A stretch of DNA of 64,000 bases from CAILZL01 sp963748005 (GTDB lineage Bacteria; Pseudomonadota; Gammaproteobacteria; Steroidobacterales; Steroidobacteraceae): NCBI GenBank assembly GCA_963748005.1, contig CAVVHH010000003.1, positions 620,001 to 684,000 on the forward strand. The letters run 5' to 3'. Below, in pieces: positions 36,547 to 46,702 of this stretch. The notes under the pieces were generated by a model. The model was not told the origin of the DNA and made no database searches. It saw only the letters and a list, made by a program, of their open reading frames with translations. The position numbers and the translations under genes were made by a program. Numbering within the stretch: the stretch's first letter is position 1; each line of letters starts with the position of its first letter.

Positions 36547-39441
36547 CTAGAACTTGAAGCGCACCCCCGCGGTGTAGTAACGCCCGACGATGTCGTAGCC
36601 CGTTGGCACCGGGTAGTAGAAACCCGGGTTGCCCGTGAAAGCCGTAGACGCGTGCAGCGGTGGTTCCTTGTTGAATGCGTTGTTGATCGACAGGAACGGC
36701 GTGAATGTCATCCCGCCTGACTCGATGTCATAGGTAGCGGCGAGATCGACGTAAGTGAACGCCGGAATATCCTGCCCGGGGGCATACACCAGGGTTGGGT
36801 CAGCGCTCGGCGCCAGGCCGTCGAGATAGCGAATCTGTGCATTCATCGCCAACTTGTCGAGCTTGTAGGTTGCGTTCAAGGTATAGCGCTGCTCCTGCAC
36901 GGCCGGCGAACCCGGACCGACGCTGGCAGCACCGGCAAAGTCCAGTAGGGTTGTACCCGGCAATGTGCGCTGGTACAGCACCGGCTGGAAGGCCGCCAAC
37001 AACCGCAGGTCGAGATAACCGGGTCCCAGATTGGTGGCATAGTTGATCTCCACATCGACGCCATGGGTGCTGGTCTCGGCAATGTTGAGGTTCTGCGACT
37101 TGATCAGCGTCGGATAGTTCGCTGTCGTGCGGTCGCTGAATGGCAGCGGGCGAATATACAACGAGCAGATCGGTGAGGTGCCGCCGGACGCCTCACATAA
37201 CTGCTGGGCGGAGGGACTATTGCCGCCGACCGAGGCAATCGCATTGTCGATGCTGATGTCGTAGTAGTCGATCGAGAAGCTCAGCCCCGGAACCTGGCTG
37301 GGCGAATACACCAGACCCACCGTGAGCGTGTTAGCCACTTCGGGGACCAGATCGGGATTTCCCCTGGTGGAGGTGTTGGTGGATCCGCCAAAGCTGGTAT
37401 GCAGGTCGGTGAACCCGGTAATCGACAGGCTCTCGGCCTGATACAGCTCAAACAACGAAGGTGCGCGGATGTCCTTGGAACGCGTGCCGCGCACCCGCAG
37501 GTCGTCGAACGGCTGCCAGTTCACGCCCACTTTCCAGGTCGTATCCTCGCCGGTAGTGCTGTAGTCGGTGTAGCGCGCTGCGCCATTAAGTTCCAGCACC
37601 TTGGCGAAGGCCTTGTCCGCCAGCAGCGGGAACACTGCCTCGACGTTGGCTTCCCACACATTCGAATCGCCATTGGTCGGCGCCACCACATTGCGGGTCC
37701 AGTTCTGGGTGCCGGTGCCGTTGATGGCTGGGACACGCAGACCAGTGGCATTGAAGGGTGTGCGCGGATCGTCGCTGGTGTGCATCCTGAGTACGTTTTT
37801 GCGATATTCCGCGCCGGTGGCCACCGAGATCGGACCCGCCCAGGTCCTGCCCAGCTGACCCGTCAGGTTGACTCCGAAATCGTCCAGCGTGTTCTTCGCA
37901 TCCCACCAGGTATCGCCAGTGATGTAGTCGATCGAGGCCTGCGAGGGTGATTTGTCACCAAGAATATTCATGGGGACGCATCCGGGATAGAGCCCCGGAT
38001 TGGTAATCGTCACACGGCAGACGATGTTGTTGTTGCTGTCCCGCACCGCGTCGATGGCCGCATAGAAACGCCCGTTGTTGACGTTGTCGAAGGAGTCCAG
38101 ACGGACACTGCCTTCACCGCGCGTGTAGAAAGCGTCCCAGTTCCAACTGTCCCCGAACTTCCCTTCCACACCCGCAGTCAGCATGATGGCCTTATTCACG
38201 GCATCCATCAGGATCAGGTTGCCGAAATCGTCGTTGTAGCGACCCAGACCGAATTGAGTGACCGGCGCAAGGCCGCCACCCGGACTATTCATGATCGATT
38301 GCACATTGGCAGGCAGGTAAGCGTTGCCGGTGTAGATATTGATCGCATTGGGAGAAGTATAGGGTCGGAACTCGTTCTGCCCGTGATACGAGTTCTCCGA
38401 TTGTGACCAGTTGCCCTGCACGAAAGCGGTGACGTTGTCGGTCATATCAAATTGATAGCGGGCGAACGCCTGCGTGCTGACCAGCGGCGCGGTTGCCGCA
38501 TTGCCGTTGACGTAGCCGCCGTCACCACCACTCGATATGCCGTTAGTGCCGGTAGCCGTATCACCAATGTTATACGACCCCAGAACACTGCCCGGCAGGA
38601 ATTGAGTGTTCAGCAGCGAAGCCGGCAGCAGCTGGCCTGCAGCCGTCCCCGTCTGGATGATCCGGCCGCCGAAACTGGTGGTATTCAATCGACCGTTTTC
38701 GGTCCTGCGGAAGGGATTGGCGACAGTGCCAGAACCGGTTTCCTGCCAGATCGCTCTGCCCAGGGGACGGTCATACTTGCTCTCGATACCTTCACGATCG
38801 AAGTGTTCAGCGCTGAATATGAAGTGGCCGCGCTCGCCAACTTCGGTGCCACCGGCCACGCCAATGCGCCAGGAATTGTCATCGCCATAGTCCGAGATGC
38901 CGTACTGCGCGACGCCCTTCAGGCCAACGAATTGCTTGTCGAGGATGTAGTTCACCACGCCCGTGACGGCGTCCGAACCATAGACCGCAGAGGCGCCGCC
39001 GGTTACCACATCGACGCGCTGCACCAGCATCTGCGGCAGGGTGTCGGTGTTGATATCACCGGTGAAAGTCGTCCCCGGTACGCGTCGACCATCCATCAGA
39101 ATCAGCACACGATTGAAGCCGAAGGCGCGCAGGTTCAGGTAGTTGCCCTGATTGGGATTGGCGCCATTGCCGAGCGTGGCCGCACTACGCGAACTGTTGA
39201 ACGCCGGCAGCTTGTTCAGTGCATCCGGAATGTTGGTCGGTGTGGCAACAGCCAGTTGTTCGACATTGGCAACGGTCACCGGCGTTGGTGCGTTGTTGCC
39301 GTTGCGCACGATGCGTGATCCGGTGACCACAATCTCGGTCAGCTCCTGCTCAGGCGCCGTCGACGTGGTTTGCGCGATTGCCTGTGCTCCCAACGTGCTC
39401 ACACCAGCGCAAATCGCCAAGGCGATTCTTGAACTTCTCAT
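36547..39441 (-). CDS. TonB-dependent outer membrane receptor
   Basis: The 964-residue protein has a signal peptide (IALAICAGVSTLGAQAIAQ), a TonB-box-like start (ELTEIVVTGSRI), a plug domain (PVTVANVEQLAVATPTNIPDALNKLPAF, then VLILMDGRRVPGTTF, QRVDVVTGGASAVYGSDAVTGVVNYIL) and a long barrel that ends in F (YYTAGVRFKF). It takes up a bulky substrate across the outer membrane using TonB energy. Its ribosome site (GAGGAGGGGG) is strong. Location beside the hydrolase cluster implies uptake of the unknown compound or its fragments; siderophore uptake is less likely from context. Confidence 0.94.
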   Translation of the reverse strand: MRSSRIALAICAGVSTLGAQAIAQTTSTAPEQELTEIVVTGSRIVRNGNNAPTPVTVANVEQLAVATPTNIPDALNKLPAFNSSRSAATLGNGANPNQGNYLNLRAFGFNRVLILMDGRRVPGTTFTGDINTDTLPQMLVQRVDVVTGGASAVYGSDAVTGVVNYILDKQFVGLKGVAQYGISDYGDDNSWRIGVAGGTEVGERGHFIFSAEHFDREGIESKYDRPLGRAIWQETGSGTVANPFRRTENGRLNTTSFGGRIIQTGTAAGQLLPASLLNTQFLPGSVLGSYNIGDTATGTNGISSGGDGGYVNGNAATAPLVSTQAFARYQFDMTDNVTAFVQGNWSQSENSYHGQNEFRPYTSPNAINIYTGNAYLPANVQSIMNSPGGGLAPVTQFGLGRYNDDFGNLILMDAVNKAIMLTAGVEGKFGDSWNWDAFYTRGEGSVRLDSFDNVNNGRFYAAIDAVRDSNNNIVCRVTITNPGLYPGCVPMNILGDKSPSQASIDYITGDTWWDAKNTLDDFGVNLTGQLGRTWAGPISVATGAEYRKNVLRMHTSDDPRTPFNATGLRVPAINGTGTQNWTRNVVAPTNGDSNVWEANVEAVFPLLADKAFAKVLELNGAARYTDYSTTGEDTTWKVGVNWQPFDDLRVRGTRSKDIRAPSLFELYQAESLSITGFTDLHTSFGGSTNTSTRGNPDLVPEVANTLTVGLVYSPSQVPGLSFSIDYYDISIDNAIASVGGNSPSAQQLCEASGGTSPICSLYIRPLPFSDRTTANYPTLIKSQNLNIAETSTHGVDVEINYATNLGPGYLDLRLLAAFQPVLYQRTLPGTTLLDFAGAASVGPGSPAVQEQRYTLNATYKLDKLAMNAQIRYLDGLAPSADPTLVYAPGQDIPAFTYVDLAATYDIESGGMTFTPFLSINNAFNKEPPLHASTAFTGNPGFYYPVPTGYDIVGRYYTAGVRFKF

Positions 39442-39570
39442 AGCAGCCCCCTCCTCTATTAACTACACAACCAAAAAAAACTTTCTGTCACCGCGTTTTG
39501 CTGCGGTCATGCTTCGATAATCAAATAAAACTGTTACCCGGCTTGCGCAGCCACTTGTTCAGCCAGCCAC

Positions 39571-41435
39571 TCAGGGCGACGGTACCCCCACACTCGCCAC
39601 GATCTCGGCTGCACCGTCCGATTTCACCAGCTTCAGGCCCGGCTTGACCTTGGAGTCCGTAGTCGCCGCGCCGCCCGCAATAGCCTTGTCCAGCGCCTGT
39701 CCAAGCTGGTCGACATAGGACGGACTGGTAAGCCATTGGTAGTTACGCGACGTGTAGAGAATGTCGTAACGACCATCAGTACCAGCGCGCCACTGCGACA
39801 GTGCAGCCTTGTAAGCCGTCGCTCCGCCCGGTGGTGTCCACCCGGAATCAGCGCCCTGCACGCCCAGCGCATTGCCAGCGAACAGGATCCGGTCATTCAC
39901 ATCCAGCAGTGTCACGGCTGATGTACCAAAACTCTGCACCTCAAGCCGCAATGGCCTGCCAGCTTTGTCCAGACCCAGGTCAATGGCATCGCCGGCTTTG
40001 AGCGGTGTAGTTCGTCCCTTGATGGCGCCCGCCGGCGCGTAAACACGTGCAGCCGACAACTGTGCAAGGCCACCGCCTGATCGGGATCGCCATCGGTGAG
40101 CACCACTTCCAGCGATCCCTTGCCAACGAGCTGCTGCACAAATGCTTTCAGTCCGGGCGCACCGGAGCCCGAACCAATCAGCAGCGTTTTCTTGCTGCCC
40201 TTGAGTACATGGAACACTTCGCCCTTCGGGCCGCGGATCAGAAAAAAATCAGCCTTGATACCCAGTGCCGTTTTTTGCCAGGCGAGTGATCTGCCATTGT
40301 TCTGGATAACTGCTTCGGGATCCGTACGGCACGATAAGGCGTCGACGGTGGAGCTCCTGCCGGATACGACAGTGGCCAGCGAATAAACGATCTGCGCCGA
40401 GCGCAGCGTTGCCCATACGAGTTCACGTCCGACTTCGTAGGTCTCACCCACAACCGTACCCTTGAGCAGGCCTTCGGCAAGTTCGGCTTGATCGAGAATG
40501 TATTGGCGATCCGCCGGCCGACCGTTGATCGGCGGTTTGCGACGTGGGCCAAGGGCATACTGGTAGAAATGAGAGCCGAACATGGCGAGCTTGGGATAAG
40601 GGGCGGTCAGCTCGGCCAGATGTCGAGCGGATTCCAGGTAACGGGTGATCGGCCCGATCTGCACCCAGACAAACGCCGAGCCCAATGCATCACCGCTGAA
40701 CAACATCTGGTTCTCGGCATCGAGATAGCCAGTTGAACCTGGGGTATGCGGCGGCATTGCGATTGCGGTCAGCTTGCGATCACCCAGATCTATTCCGGCA
40801 ACGGCAGTGCCATTGCCATTTTTGGTGGAGCCGCCGCCCTCACGAATTGGCACCCAGTTGGCTGGCGCCAGTGCTGGCCAATCAAGGTCCATGTAGTAAA
40901 ACGGGCGGTCCCACATACGGAAGTTCTGGCCGGTGTGGTCACCGTGGCTGTGCGTGTTGGCCACCACGAAATCCAGTGGCTTGGCTCTGAGTGAACCATC
41001 GCTCTCGTGCGCAAGGATGTAGCGAACCACCGTCTTGAGGTCATTGACGTTGTCGGTCGCCGTAGCTGGATTGCCGGTATCGATCAACAGCGCGCGATCG
41101 CGTCCCTCCAGAAGATACATGGTCGTGCCCTGCAGGCCCCCTCGGCCCTCCGGGCGTGGATACGGGAAATATTGTTCGATCCGGATAGTCCGTTGTCCCT
41201 TGGCATTGGTGGACATCAGATAGGCGGTGTACTGGCCCCACGGATTCTGAGCTGCGAACGCGGTCGTCCAGCCTTCCTCATTCTTGATTTCACCGACAAA
41301 GCCGGGAAACAGCTTGAAATACTCTATCGGCGCCGGCGAATTAGCCGCGTTTTGCGAATATGCGCTTGGCGCAGTCATGGACAGGATGGCTGCAATCACC
41401 CGCACCCCGTCACGAAGTAATCTCCGCATTGTCAT
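39571..41435 (-). pseudogene. double metallo-beta-lactamase-fold protein with a frameshift
   Basis: The first 455 or so codons encode a signal peptide and a metallo-beta-lactamase domain with intact ligands in ANTHSHGDHTGQNF, then HTPGSTGYLDAENQMLFSGD. A second, smaller domain follows in which the motif reads VVLTDGDPDQAVA, so the metal-binding His residues are lost. Just after it the frame breaks: the continuation AQLSAARVYAPAGAIKG lies in another frame from 40068 down to 39571. One base missing in the GGCC run near 40068 explains it, giving about 621 residues when restored. The defect may be real or a sequencing error. Function is likely a secreted hydrolase of unknown substrate. Confidence 0.75.
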
Positions 41436-41871
41436 CCCCCGTAAATTGATCGGTCAGTCAGTCAATGTCGGTGTAGCGTTCCGACAACAAAACACTAACT
41501 TATATGCCCAACCTGAAACTTATATCCCAATCATGGCAAATGACAGCGCTGCCGTCCAGCTTTAAGGCGTCTGATTTATTGCCGTTTTAGCAAACGCACT
41601 GACAGATCCCGTTGCGGCGATGCAACACAGCCACTGTGAGTTCAGGACTAGACGGGTGGTTTTTCGGCAGGTGGTTTGGGCGCGCACCAACGCAATTCGC
41701 CTACCAGCGGCGCCGCCTACGGAAGGCCGTTAGCACCGCTCCAGTTTCTCTGCGTCAGTAATGCCGCTTTAGGGCAACTGGGCGGTGGGAATAGCAACAG
41801 CCATTTGCAGTGGCAATGCTGCCTCTACGCAAATCAGATAACGGAGTGAGTTCCATATATTTTTTCTTCAG
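41436..41871. other. gene-free gap of about 430 bases
   Basis: No supported gene. Near the metallo-beta-lactamase start, GTCAGTCAGTCA tandem bases and a short ATTGA/TCAAT pair occur, which might be an operator, but nothing decisive. Promoter of the metallo-beta-lactamase gene should lie here. Confidence 0.4.
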
Positions 41872-42804
41872 CTATTTGGGTTCCACAGTACAACCTCGCA
41901 ACAGCTTTTCGATGGTGCCATGAGCAATCGCTTCCTGCGATGCGAGCGGCAAGACACTGAGTGCCTTTCTGGCAATGTCGGTCAGATCGACGGCGCGCTG
42001 TTCACGGCCCTTAGGGCCGGTTGGAGCGATATCCATCCCGAATATGAAGCGGTCCGGATAGCGTTCCAGCAGCTTGCGCCACTCTGGCGTCAATGCTCCA
42101 TTTGCATCCAGCATGGTACGTTTGTCCGGGCCATTCGGACCAGTTACCGGTGGACTGCCAAAACCGTTCAGTGGATCGAGGCGGATCGACAGTTCAACGT
42201 AAATGTTCGGATGCGCGGCCAGCAGCGCTGCAGAAACCTCCGGCCCGGCGTTGAAACCCGCGTGCGCCAGAATCAGCGGCATGTGCGGATACAGTCCGGC
42301 AATACGCCCGAATGTCTCGATGACTTCCGGCGTGTCGAGATTGACATGACTGGTGAGTGGCACTCGATGGGTATCCGCCAGTTCATATACCTTCAGGCGC
42401 AGCGGATTCATTAACGTGATGGTAGCCGGCTCCGGCGGATCCGACGTCGTCCCGATTTCACCGAAACCGCACGCACTGCCCGAGTCGAGCATTCTGGCAA
42501 AGGTGGCCAGCGTGTCGGCGTTCAGCGGAAGCAGATTGCTGCTGGGAGTGCGGGCAAAACCGACGAACGGGATGACGAAGCCGGGATAGCGCTTGATCAG
42601 GTTCTGCTGGTCCGGTGGGAGACTCATGATCACGACCGCGGTAACCCCTGCCTTCCTGAACATCGTCATCTGTTCGTCGACAGTCATGTTCGGCAGCAGA
42701 TGCGAGTGCGCGTCTACGAAGCGCAGCGGCTCGGCGCTCTGCGCGGAGAAGGGTAGCGTCGCGATCAGCATCGCAACGCTCAGTGACAATAGCTTGCTGC
42801 GCAT
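41872..42804 (-). CDS. amidohydrolase-2 family protein with signal peptide
   Basis: The 310-residue protein starts with a signal peptide (LLSLSVAMLIATLPFSAQSA) and then the TIM-barrel family pattern FVDAHSHLLPN, with LTSHVNLDT, MPLILAHAGFNAG and RFIFGMDIAP as the metal or catalytic sites. The amidohydrolase_2 family contains decarboxylases and lactonases, so either reaction is possible. The ATG overlaps the alpha/beta hydrolase stop by one base (TGATG). With its leader it is likely periplasmic. Confidence 0.82.
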   Translation of the reverse strand: MRSKLLSLSVAMLIATLPFSAQSAEPLRFVDAHSHLLPNMTVDEQMTMFRKAGVTAVVIMSLPPDQQNLIKRYPGFVIPFVGFARTPSSNLLPLNADTLATFARMLDSGSACGFGEIGTTSDPPEPATITLMNPLRLKVYELADTHRVPLTSHVNLDTPEVIETFGRIAGLYPHMPLILAHAGFNAGPEVSAALLAAHPNIYVELSIRLDPLNGFGSPPVTGPNGPDKRTMLDANGALTPEWRKLLERYPDRFIFGMDIAPTGPKGREQRAVDLTDIARKALSVLPLASQEAIAHGTIEKLLRGCTVEPK

Positions 42805-44186
42805 CAGAAGCGACCCGCTTTCGCCAGCCAGCTGTCAACGAAGTCAAAGGTTCGCTTCTGCGTGTCGCCATACTCCGGCTTGCACGGTGTGAAGCTGTGT
42901 GCAGAGCCCTCTACAGTCGCGTACGTCTTGTCCTTCGAAGCGAGATGATCGTAGATGATCTCGCCGGGCACGATCAGATAATGGCAGCCCATGGTCAGCA
43001 CCAGGGTCGGTACGGTGATGCCTTCGGCAGCGCCGGGCGACGAGCGCAATGAGGATTTCCAGTCGACGCCGACAATGTCGTCATCGGTAATTGCAAAATC
43101 CCTGGTCGTGCGCAATGCATAGTTGGCCAGAAAGCCCCGCACGGTGGTGTTGATGCTCATGCCATCCAGCGAACCAATCGCGCGCAGGTTCCGCGCAGCG
43201 GTGGCGGGCCGGACCGTCCTGATGATCACCTCGGGTGTCGTGCCATCAGCTTTCAGCAGCATGTGCGGCTTCTTCGTGTGCGACACGAAGTTCAGGTCAG
43301 CATGGTACAGACGTATCGCCTGGCCGCCTTCGGTGGCCGCCGGAATAACCATCGGTTCGTCATCGGTGAATGCACCCTTGCCCTGTTCGATCACCTTCAG
43401 CCGCGCCAATGCGCCATCCACCAGCTGCATGTTGCGGGCTGACTGCGCCGCGTGGAACTTCTTCGCGAATTCAGGCGTGTACTTCGCGCTACCGGTTTTG
43501 GCGTCATAGCCATTGGCAGCGGCGTACATGTCGAGCTCCGGCTTGCGACCCTTACCGTCCCAGGCCGGATCAATGGCACTGGTCGCGTGGAATGCACCAA
43601 GTGTGGGATCAAGCAATACGACGCCATCCGGCCTGGCGAGACCCGTTACGTCTTCGCTCTTGCAGGGATACAGCATCTCGGGATTCTGGCACCCGGCTGG
43701 ACCGCGCTCGGCGACATTCGCATAGGACGAGATCAGGTGCCCGCCGCCGCTATGGCCGGTGACCACTACGCGCTGCACGCCGGGCAACGTGCGCAGGTAA
43801 CTGATGCCGCGCGAAATGCCCTTGGCATAGCCTGCCGGGTTCGAATCATCACCGCGAAAATTGACCATCAACACGCGATAACCGCGGCTGGCCATCTCAG
43901 GACCGACTTCGACATTGAAGTTATTGCCACCCGGATGTTCGTACACCAGCGCAATGCGCGCGTTCGATACCGGTGACTCCGGTTCGTACAACAGTCCGTC
44001 ATCATTGTTGGAACCAAGGCGCACATAGGTCGTGTGGAAGCGCTCGGTTTTAACCGGTCCCATTGGCGCGCGGCCGGTGCGGCCGACGTTCGCCTGCTCT
44101 GCAGGCGCACCAACTTGCTGTGCGTGCAAGGTCGCTATGCAGGCACCCGCGGCCAGCAGAAGCAGCGTTGAGAGTTTGCTGTGCAT
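42804..44186 (-). CDS. alpha/beta hydrolase with signal peptide
   Basis: The 460-residue protein has a signal peptide (LSTLLLLAAGACIATLHA) and the nucleophile elbow VVTGHSGGGHLISSYANV. A late GSAHSFTPCKPE segment holds the likely catalytic His. Between these the sequence has an insertion-like large lid. It probably hydrolyses an ester or amide in the periplasm. It is translated with the amidohydrolase gene. Confidence 0.83.
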   Translation of the reverse strand: MHSKLSTLLLLAAGACIATLHAQQVGAPAEQANVGRTGRAPMGPVKTERFHTTYVRLGSNNDDGLLYEPESPVSNARIALVYEHPGGNNFNVEVGPEMASRGYRVLMVNFRGDDSNPAGYAKGISRGISYLRTLPGVQRVVVTGHSGGGHLISSYANVAERGPAGCQNPEMLYPCKSEDVTGLARPDGVVLLDPTLGAFHATSAIDPAWDGKGRKPELDMYAAANGYDAKTGSAKYTPEFAKKFHAAQSARNMQLVDGALARLKVIEQGKGAFTDDEPMVIPAATEGGQAIRLYHADLNFVSHTKKPHMLLKADGTTPEVIIRTVRPATAARNLRAIGSLDGMSINTTVRGFLANYALRTTRDFAITDDDIVGVDWKSSLRSSPGAAEGITVPTLVLTMGCHYLIVPGEIIYDHLASKDKTYATVEGSAHSFTPCKPEYGDTQKRTFDFVDSWLAKAGRF

Positions 44187-44363
44187 CGATTTGACCCCTC
44201 AGAAATATTGATCGTTCTGCCTGCTACTGGCTGGCAAGAGTCACGACTGTAGATGCATTGCTTCCGATGAACAATTGCGCCCGGCACAGGAATGATGGGC
44301 AAGGAACCAGATCGAATCCCCTGCTACGACACGCGTTTCTGTTGACCATTGTGTACGCCTGAC

Positions 44364-45149
44364 TTACTGCGCCTTGCCCTCCCCGACGGGTTCAAGTCCA
44401 CTGGCCTTGATCGCGCCATAGGCTTCCGGCGAAGCGAGAAATCTGATCAGCGCACGCGCGCCTGCCGGCGCTTTGGCGCTGGTGGTGATGCCCGCCGAAA
44501 ACACCGTGACCTTCTGTGTCTCGTCCGGAATTGCGCCGACGATTCGAATGCCCTTGATGGGCAAGAGCTCGCTGAATTGCTGGAAACCAATTTCGACATC
44601 GCCACGCGCAACAGCTTCGCCGACCGGAGTTCCAAGTATCCTGTGACTCTTGGCGGCCAGTTCCTTATCGATGCCGAGACGCTGGAACAGTTCACCGGAA
44701 AGATAAACGCCGCTGGCACTATCGGAATAAGCAACTGACTTTGCATTCAGCAACGTACGCTTGAAGGCTTCCACAGTACTGATGTCCGGCACCGGCGCGC
44801 CTTCACGCACGGCCATCGCAATTTTCGAGCGCACCAGATCGACTTGGCTTCCAGCAACAATCTGTTTTTTTGCAACCAGCGGATCGAGACCTTCACGCGC
44901 AAGAATAACCACGTCAATCGCCTCGCCCCGATCCAGACGCATCGGAATTGCCGTGGGCGTCGTGCCCATAGATGCACCCCATTCGGTAATCAGATGGTGA
45001 TGCGTATTCTTTTCAAAAGTCGGTGCCAGCTCTTTGTACGCCGCCGTGAATGCGCCCGACACGACAACGTGGATATCTTCGGCGTTGGCCGACTGACTGC
45101 ACGCAATGGAGCCGGCTGCCAGCACCAGACACAGGAACTTCGAAAACAT
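44364..45149 (-). CDS. ModA-like solute-binding protein, orphan
   Basis: The 261-residue protein has a signal peptide (CLVLAAGSIACSQSANA) and a type II periplasmic binding fold like molybdate-binding ModA: HVVVSGAFTAAYKELAPTFEKNT, EAIDVVILAREGLDPLVAKKQI, and VEIGFQQFSELLPIKGIRIVGAIPDE. The start at 45149 drops a long upstream extension. No ModB or ModC gene is nearby, and a second such gene lies at 54115. The ligand need not be molybdate; in such gene clusters it may be an organic acid. Confidence 0.82.
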   Translation of the reverse strand: MFSKFLCLVLAAGSIACSQSANAEDIHVVVSGAFTAAYKELAPTFEKNTHHHLITEWGASMGTTPTAIPMRLDRGEAIDVVILAREGLDPLVAKKQIVAGSQVDLVRSKIAMAVREGAPVPDISTVEAFKRTLLNAKSVAYSDSASGVYLSGELFQRLGIDKELAAKSHRILGTPVGEAVARGDVEIGFQQFSELLPIKGIRIVGAIPDETQKVTVFSAGITTSAKAPAGARALIRFLASPEAYGAIKASGLEPVGEGKAQ

Positions 45150-45211
45150 TGCGGATCTCCAGCAGAAAATATTCCGTGAATAATGAAGCACCGCGACCGG
45201 CGCGTTTGCTA

Positions 45212-46507
45212 TCAGGTCGCGTGGATCGTCGCCGTGCGGCGTTGCATGGCGAAAGACACCACTGATATCAAGCCAATAAACGCAGCAACCATGAGCCATG
45301 CACCGGGTATCGCCCGATCGCCCGTCACGCCAATCAGATACGTGGCGATGGCCGGCGTGAAGCCGCCGAACAACGCAGTAGCCAGGCTGTAGGCCAGGGA
45401 AAACCCGCTGGTACGCACATGCGCTGGCATGATCTCGGTCAGGAACACCACCATGGCGCCATTGTACGTCGCGTACACCATCGCGATGCACAGCAGCACG
45501 ATCAACAGACGTTCGAATGATGGATCGGCGACCAGCCAATGCAGCAGCGGATAGCCAGTCAACAGACCAATGAGCGAAGCGCCGATCAGCAGTGGCAGAC
45601 GACCGACGTTGTCAGACAGCGCGCCCATCGTCGGCAGCATCACGAAATTGAGCAGGCCCACGCACAATGTCACGATAAAGCTCTCCTGTGCGCTCAGGTG
45701 CAGGACTGTACTGCCGTAGGTCGGCGTATAAGCTGTGATCATGTAGAAGAACACCGTGGTCGTGACCACCATCATCATGCCGCGGATCACGATGCTCCAG
45801 TTGGTCACAAGGGTATTGCAGACTGTTTTCAGATCCGGTCTTGTTTTCTGGGCCTTGAACGCGTCGGTTTCCACCAGTTTGCGTCGCATCAACATCAGGA
45901 ACGGCACCAGCAGACATCCGATCAGAAAGGGAATGCGCCAGCCCCACGCAGCCATGTCGGCCTTGCTGAGCATGGAATTCGTCACCAGCCCGATGGCCGC
46001 TGCAAACACCACCGCCAGCTGCTGGCTGGCCGACTGCCATGCTACGTAAAAGCCCTTTTTACCTGGCGTGGCAATCTCCGACAGATAGACCGATACGCCA
46101 CCGAGTTCAACACCGGCGGAAAAGCCCTGCACCAGTCGACCCGCTACGATCAGCAGCGGTGCCGCCAGACCAATCGTGGAATAACCGGGCGTCACTGCGA
46201 TAATCAGCGTTCCCAACGCCATCAGCGCCAGTGTGAACAGCAGGCCCTTGCGACGACCATGTTTGTCGATATACGCGCCAAGGATCAGCGCCCCGACCGG
46301 GCGCATCAGGAATCCCGCGCCGAACGTCATCAGTGTCAGCATCAACGACGCGAACTCGCTGCCTGCGGGAAAATACGCTTTCGAAATGGCCGACGCGTAA
46401 TAGCCGAAGACCATGAAATCGTACATTTCCAGGAAATTGCCACTCGAAACGATGGCAACGGATTTGGCCTGTTTTAGGCGCGCGCTCGACGTCATACCGA
46501 TCCCCAC
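45212..46507 (-). CDS. MHS-family MFS transporter (citrate/tricarballylate-type)
   Basis: The 431-residue protein has 12 hydrophobic segments and the metabolite:H+ symporter marks: SSGNFLEMYDFMVFGYYASAISKAYFP at the start, FGAGFLMRPVGALILGAYIDKHGRRKGL, and GRLVQGFSAGVELGGVSVYLSEIA. MHS proteins import organic acids such as citrate, alpha-ketoglutarate and tricarballylate with protons. It sits between PrpD and ModA-like genes, suggesting uptake of a small acid product of the local pathway. Confidence 0.88.
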   Translation of the reverse strand: MGIGMTSSARLKQAKSVAIVSSGNFLEMYDFMVFGYYASAISKAYFPAGSEFASLMLTLMTFGAGFLMRPVGALILGAYIDKHGRRKGLLFTLALMALGTLIIAVTPGYSTIGLAAPLLIVAGRLVQGFSAGVELGGVSVYLSEIATPGKKGFYVAWQSASQQLAVVFAAAIGLVTNSMLSKADMAAWGWRIPFLIGCLLVPFLMLMRRKLVETDAFKAQKTRPDLKTVCNTLVTNWSIVIRGMMMVVTTTVFFYMITAYTPTYGSTVLHLSAQESFIVTLCVGLLNFVMLPTMGALSDNVGRLPLLIGASLIGLLTGYPLLHWLVADPSFERLLIVLLCIAMVYATYNGAMVVFLTEIMPAHVRTSGFSLAYSLATALFGGFTPAIATYLIGVTGDRAIPGAWLMVAAFIGLISVVSFAMQRRTATIHAT

Positions 46508-46577
46508 TCACCATGAATTTTTGTACTGCAACTGGTTGGCGGCGCGAGCGCCGTCAAGGGCCATTTGCCATCTTACT

Positions 46578-46609
46578 CGCATCCCGGTCAACCATCAGGC
46601 CGGGATGCG
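46578..46609. other. hairpin between the PrpD and MFS genes
   Basis: A ten-base perfect stem (46578-46587 with 46600-46609) around a 12-base loop, in the 195-base gap between two same-strand genes. No T run follows; it could attenuate or process the transcript. Confidence 0.5.
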
Positions 46610-46702
46610 GAAAGGGTGATATTCGAACCCAAGACGCCGGTCAAGGATCGCAGGTCTCCAGGATCGATGTATTCGTCCCCTCTACCGCCGCACCGACAGC
46701 AA

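Noticed and set aside
41440..41470. GTCAGTCAGTCA tandem bases as a regulator operator
   Set aside because: No regulator gene is nearby and the symmetry is weak; could be chance.
45539..46477. Plus-strand open frame of 312 codons opposite the MHS transporter
   Set aside because: Rich in His, Gln and Arg with no domain; the transporter on the minus strand has all family marks.
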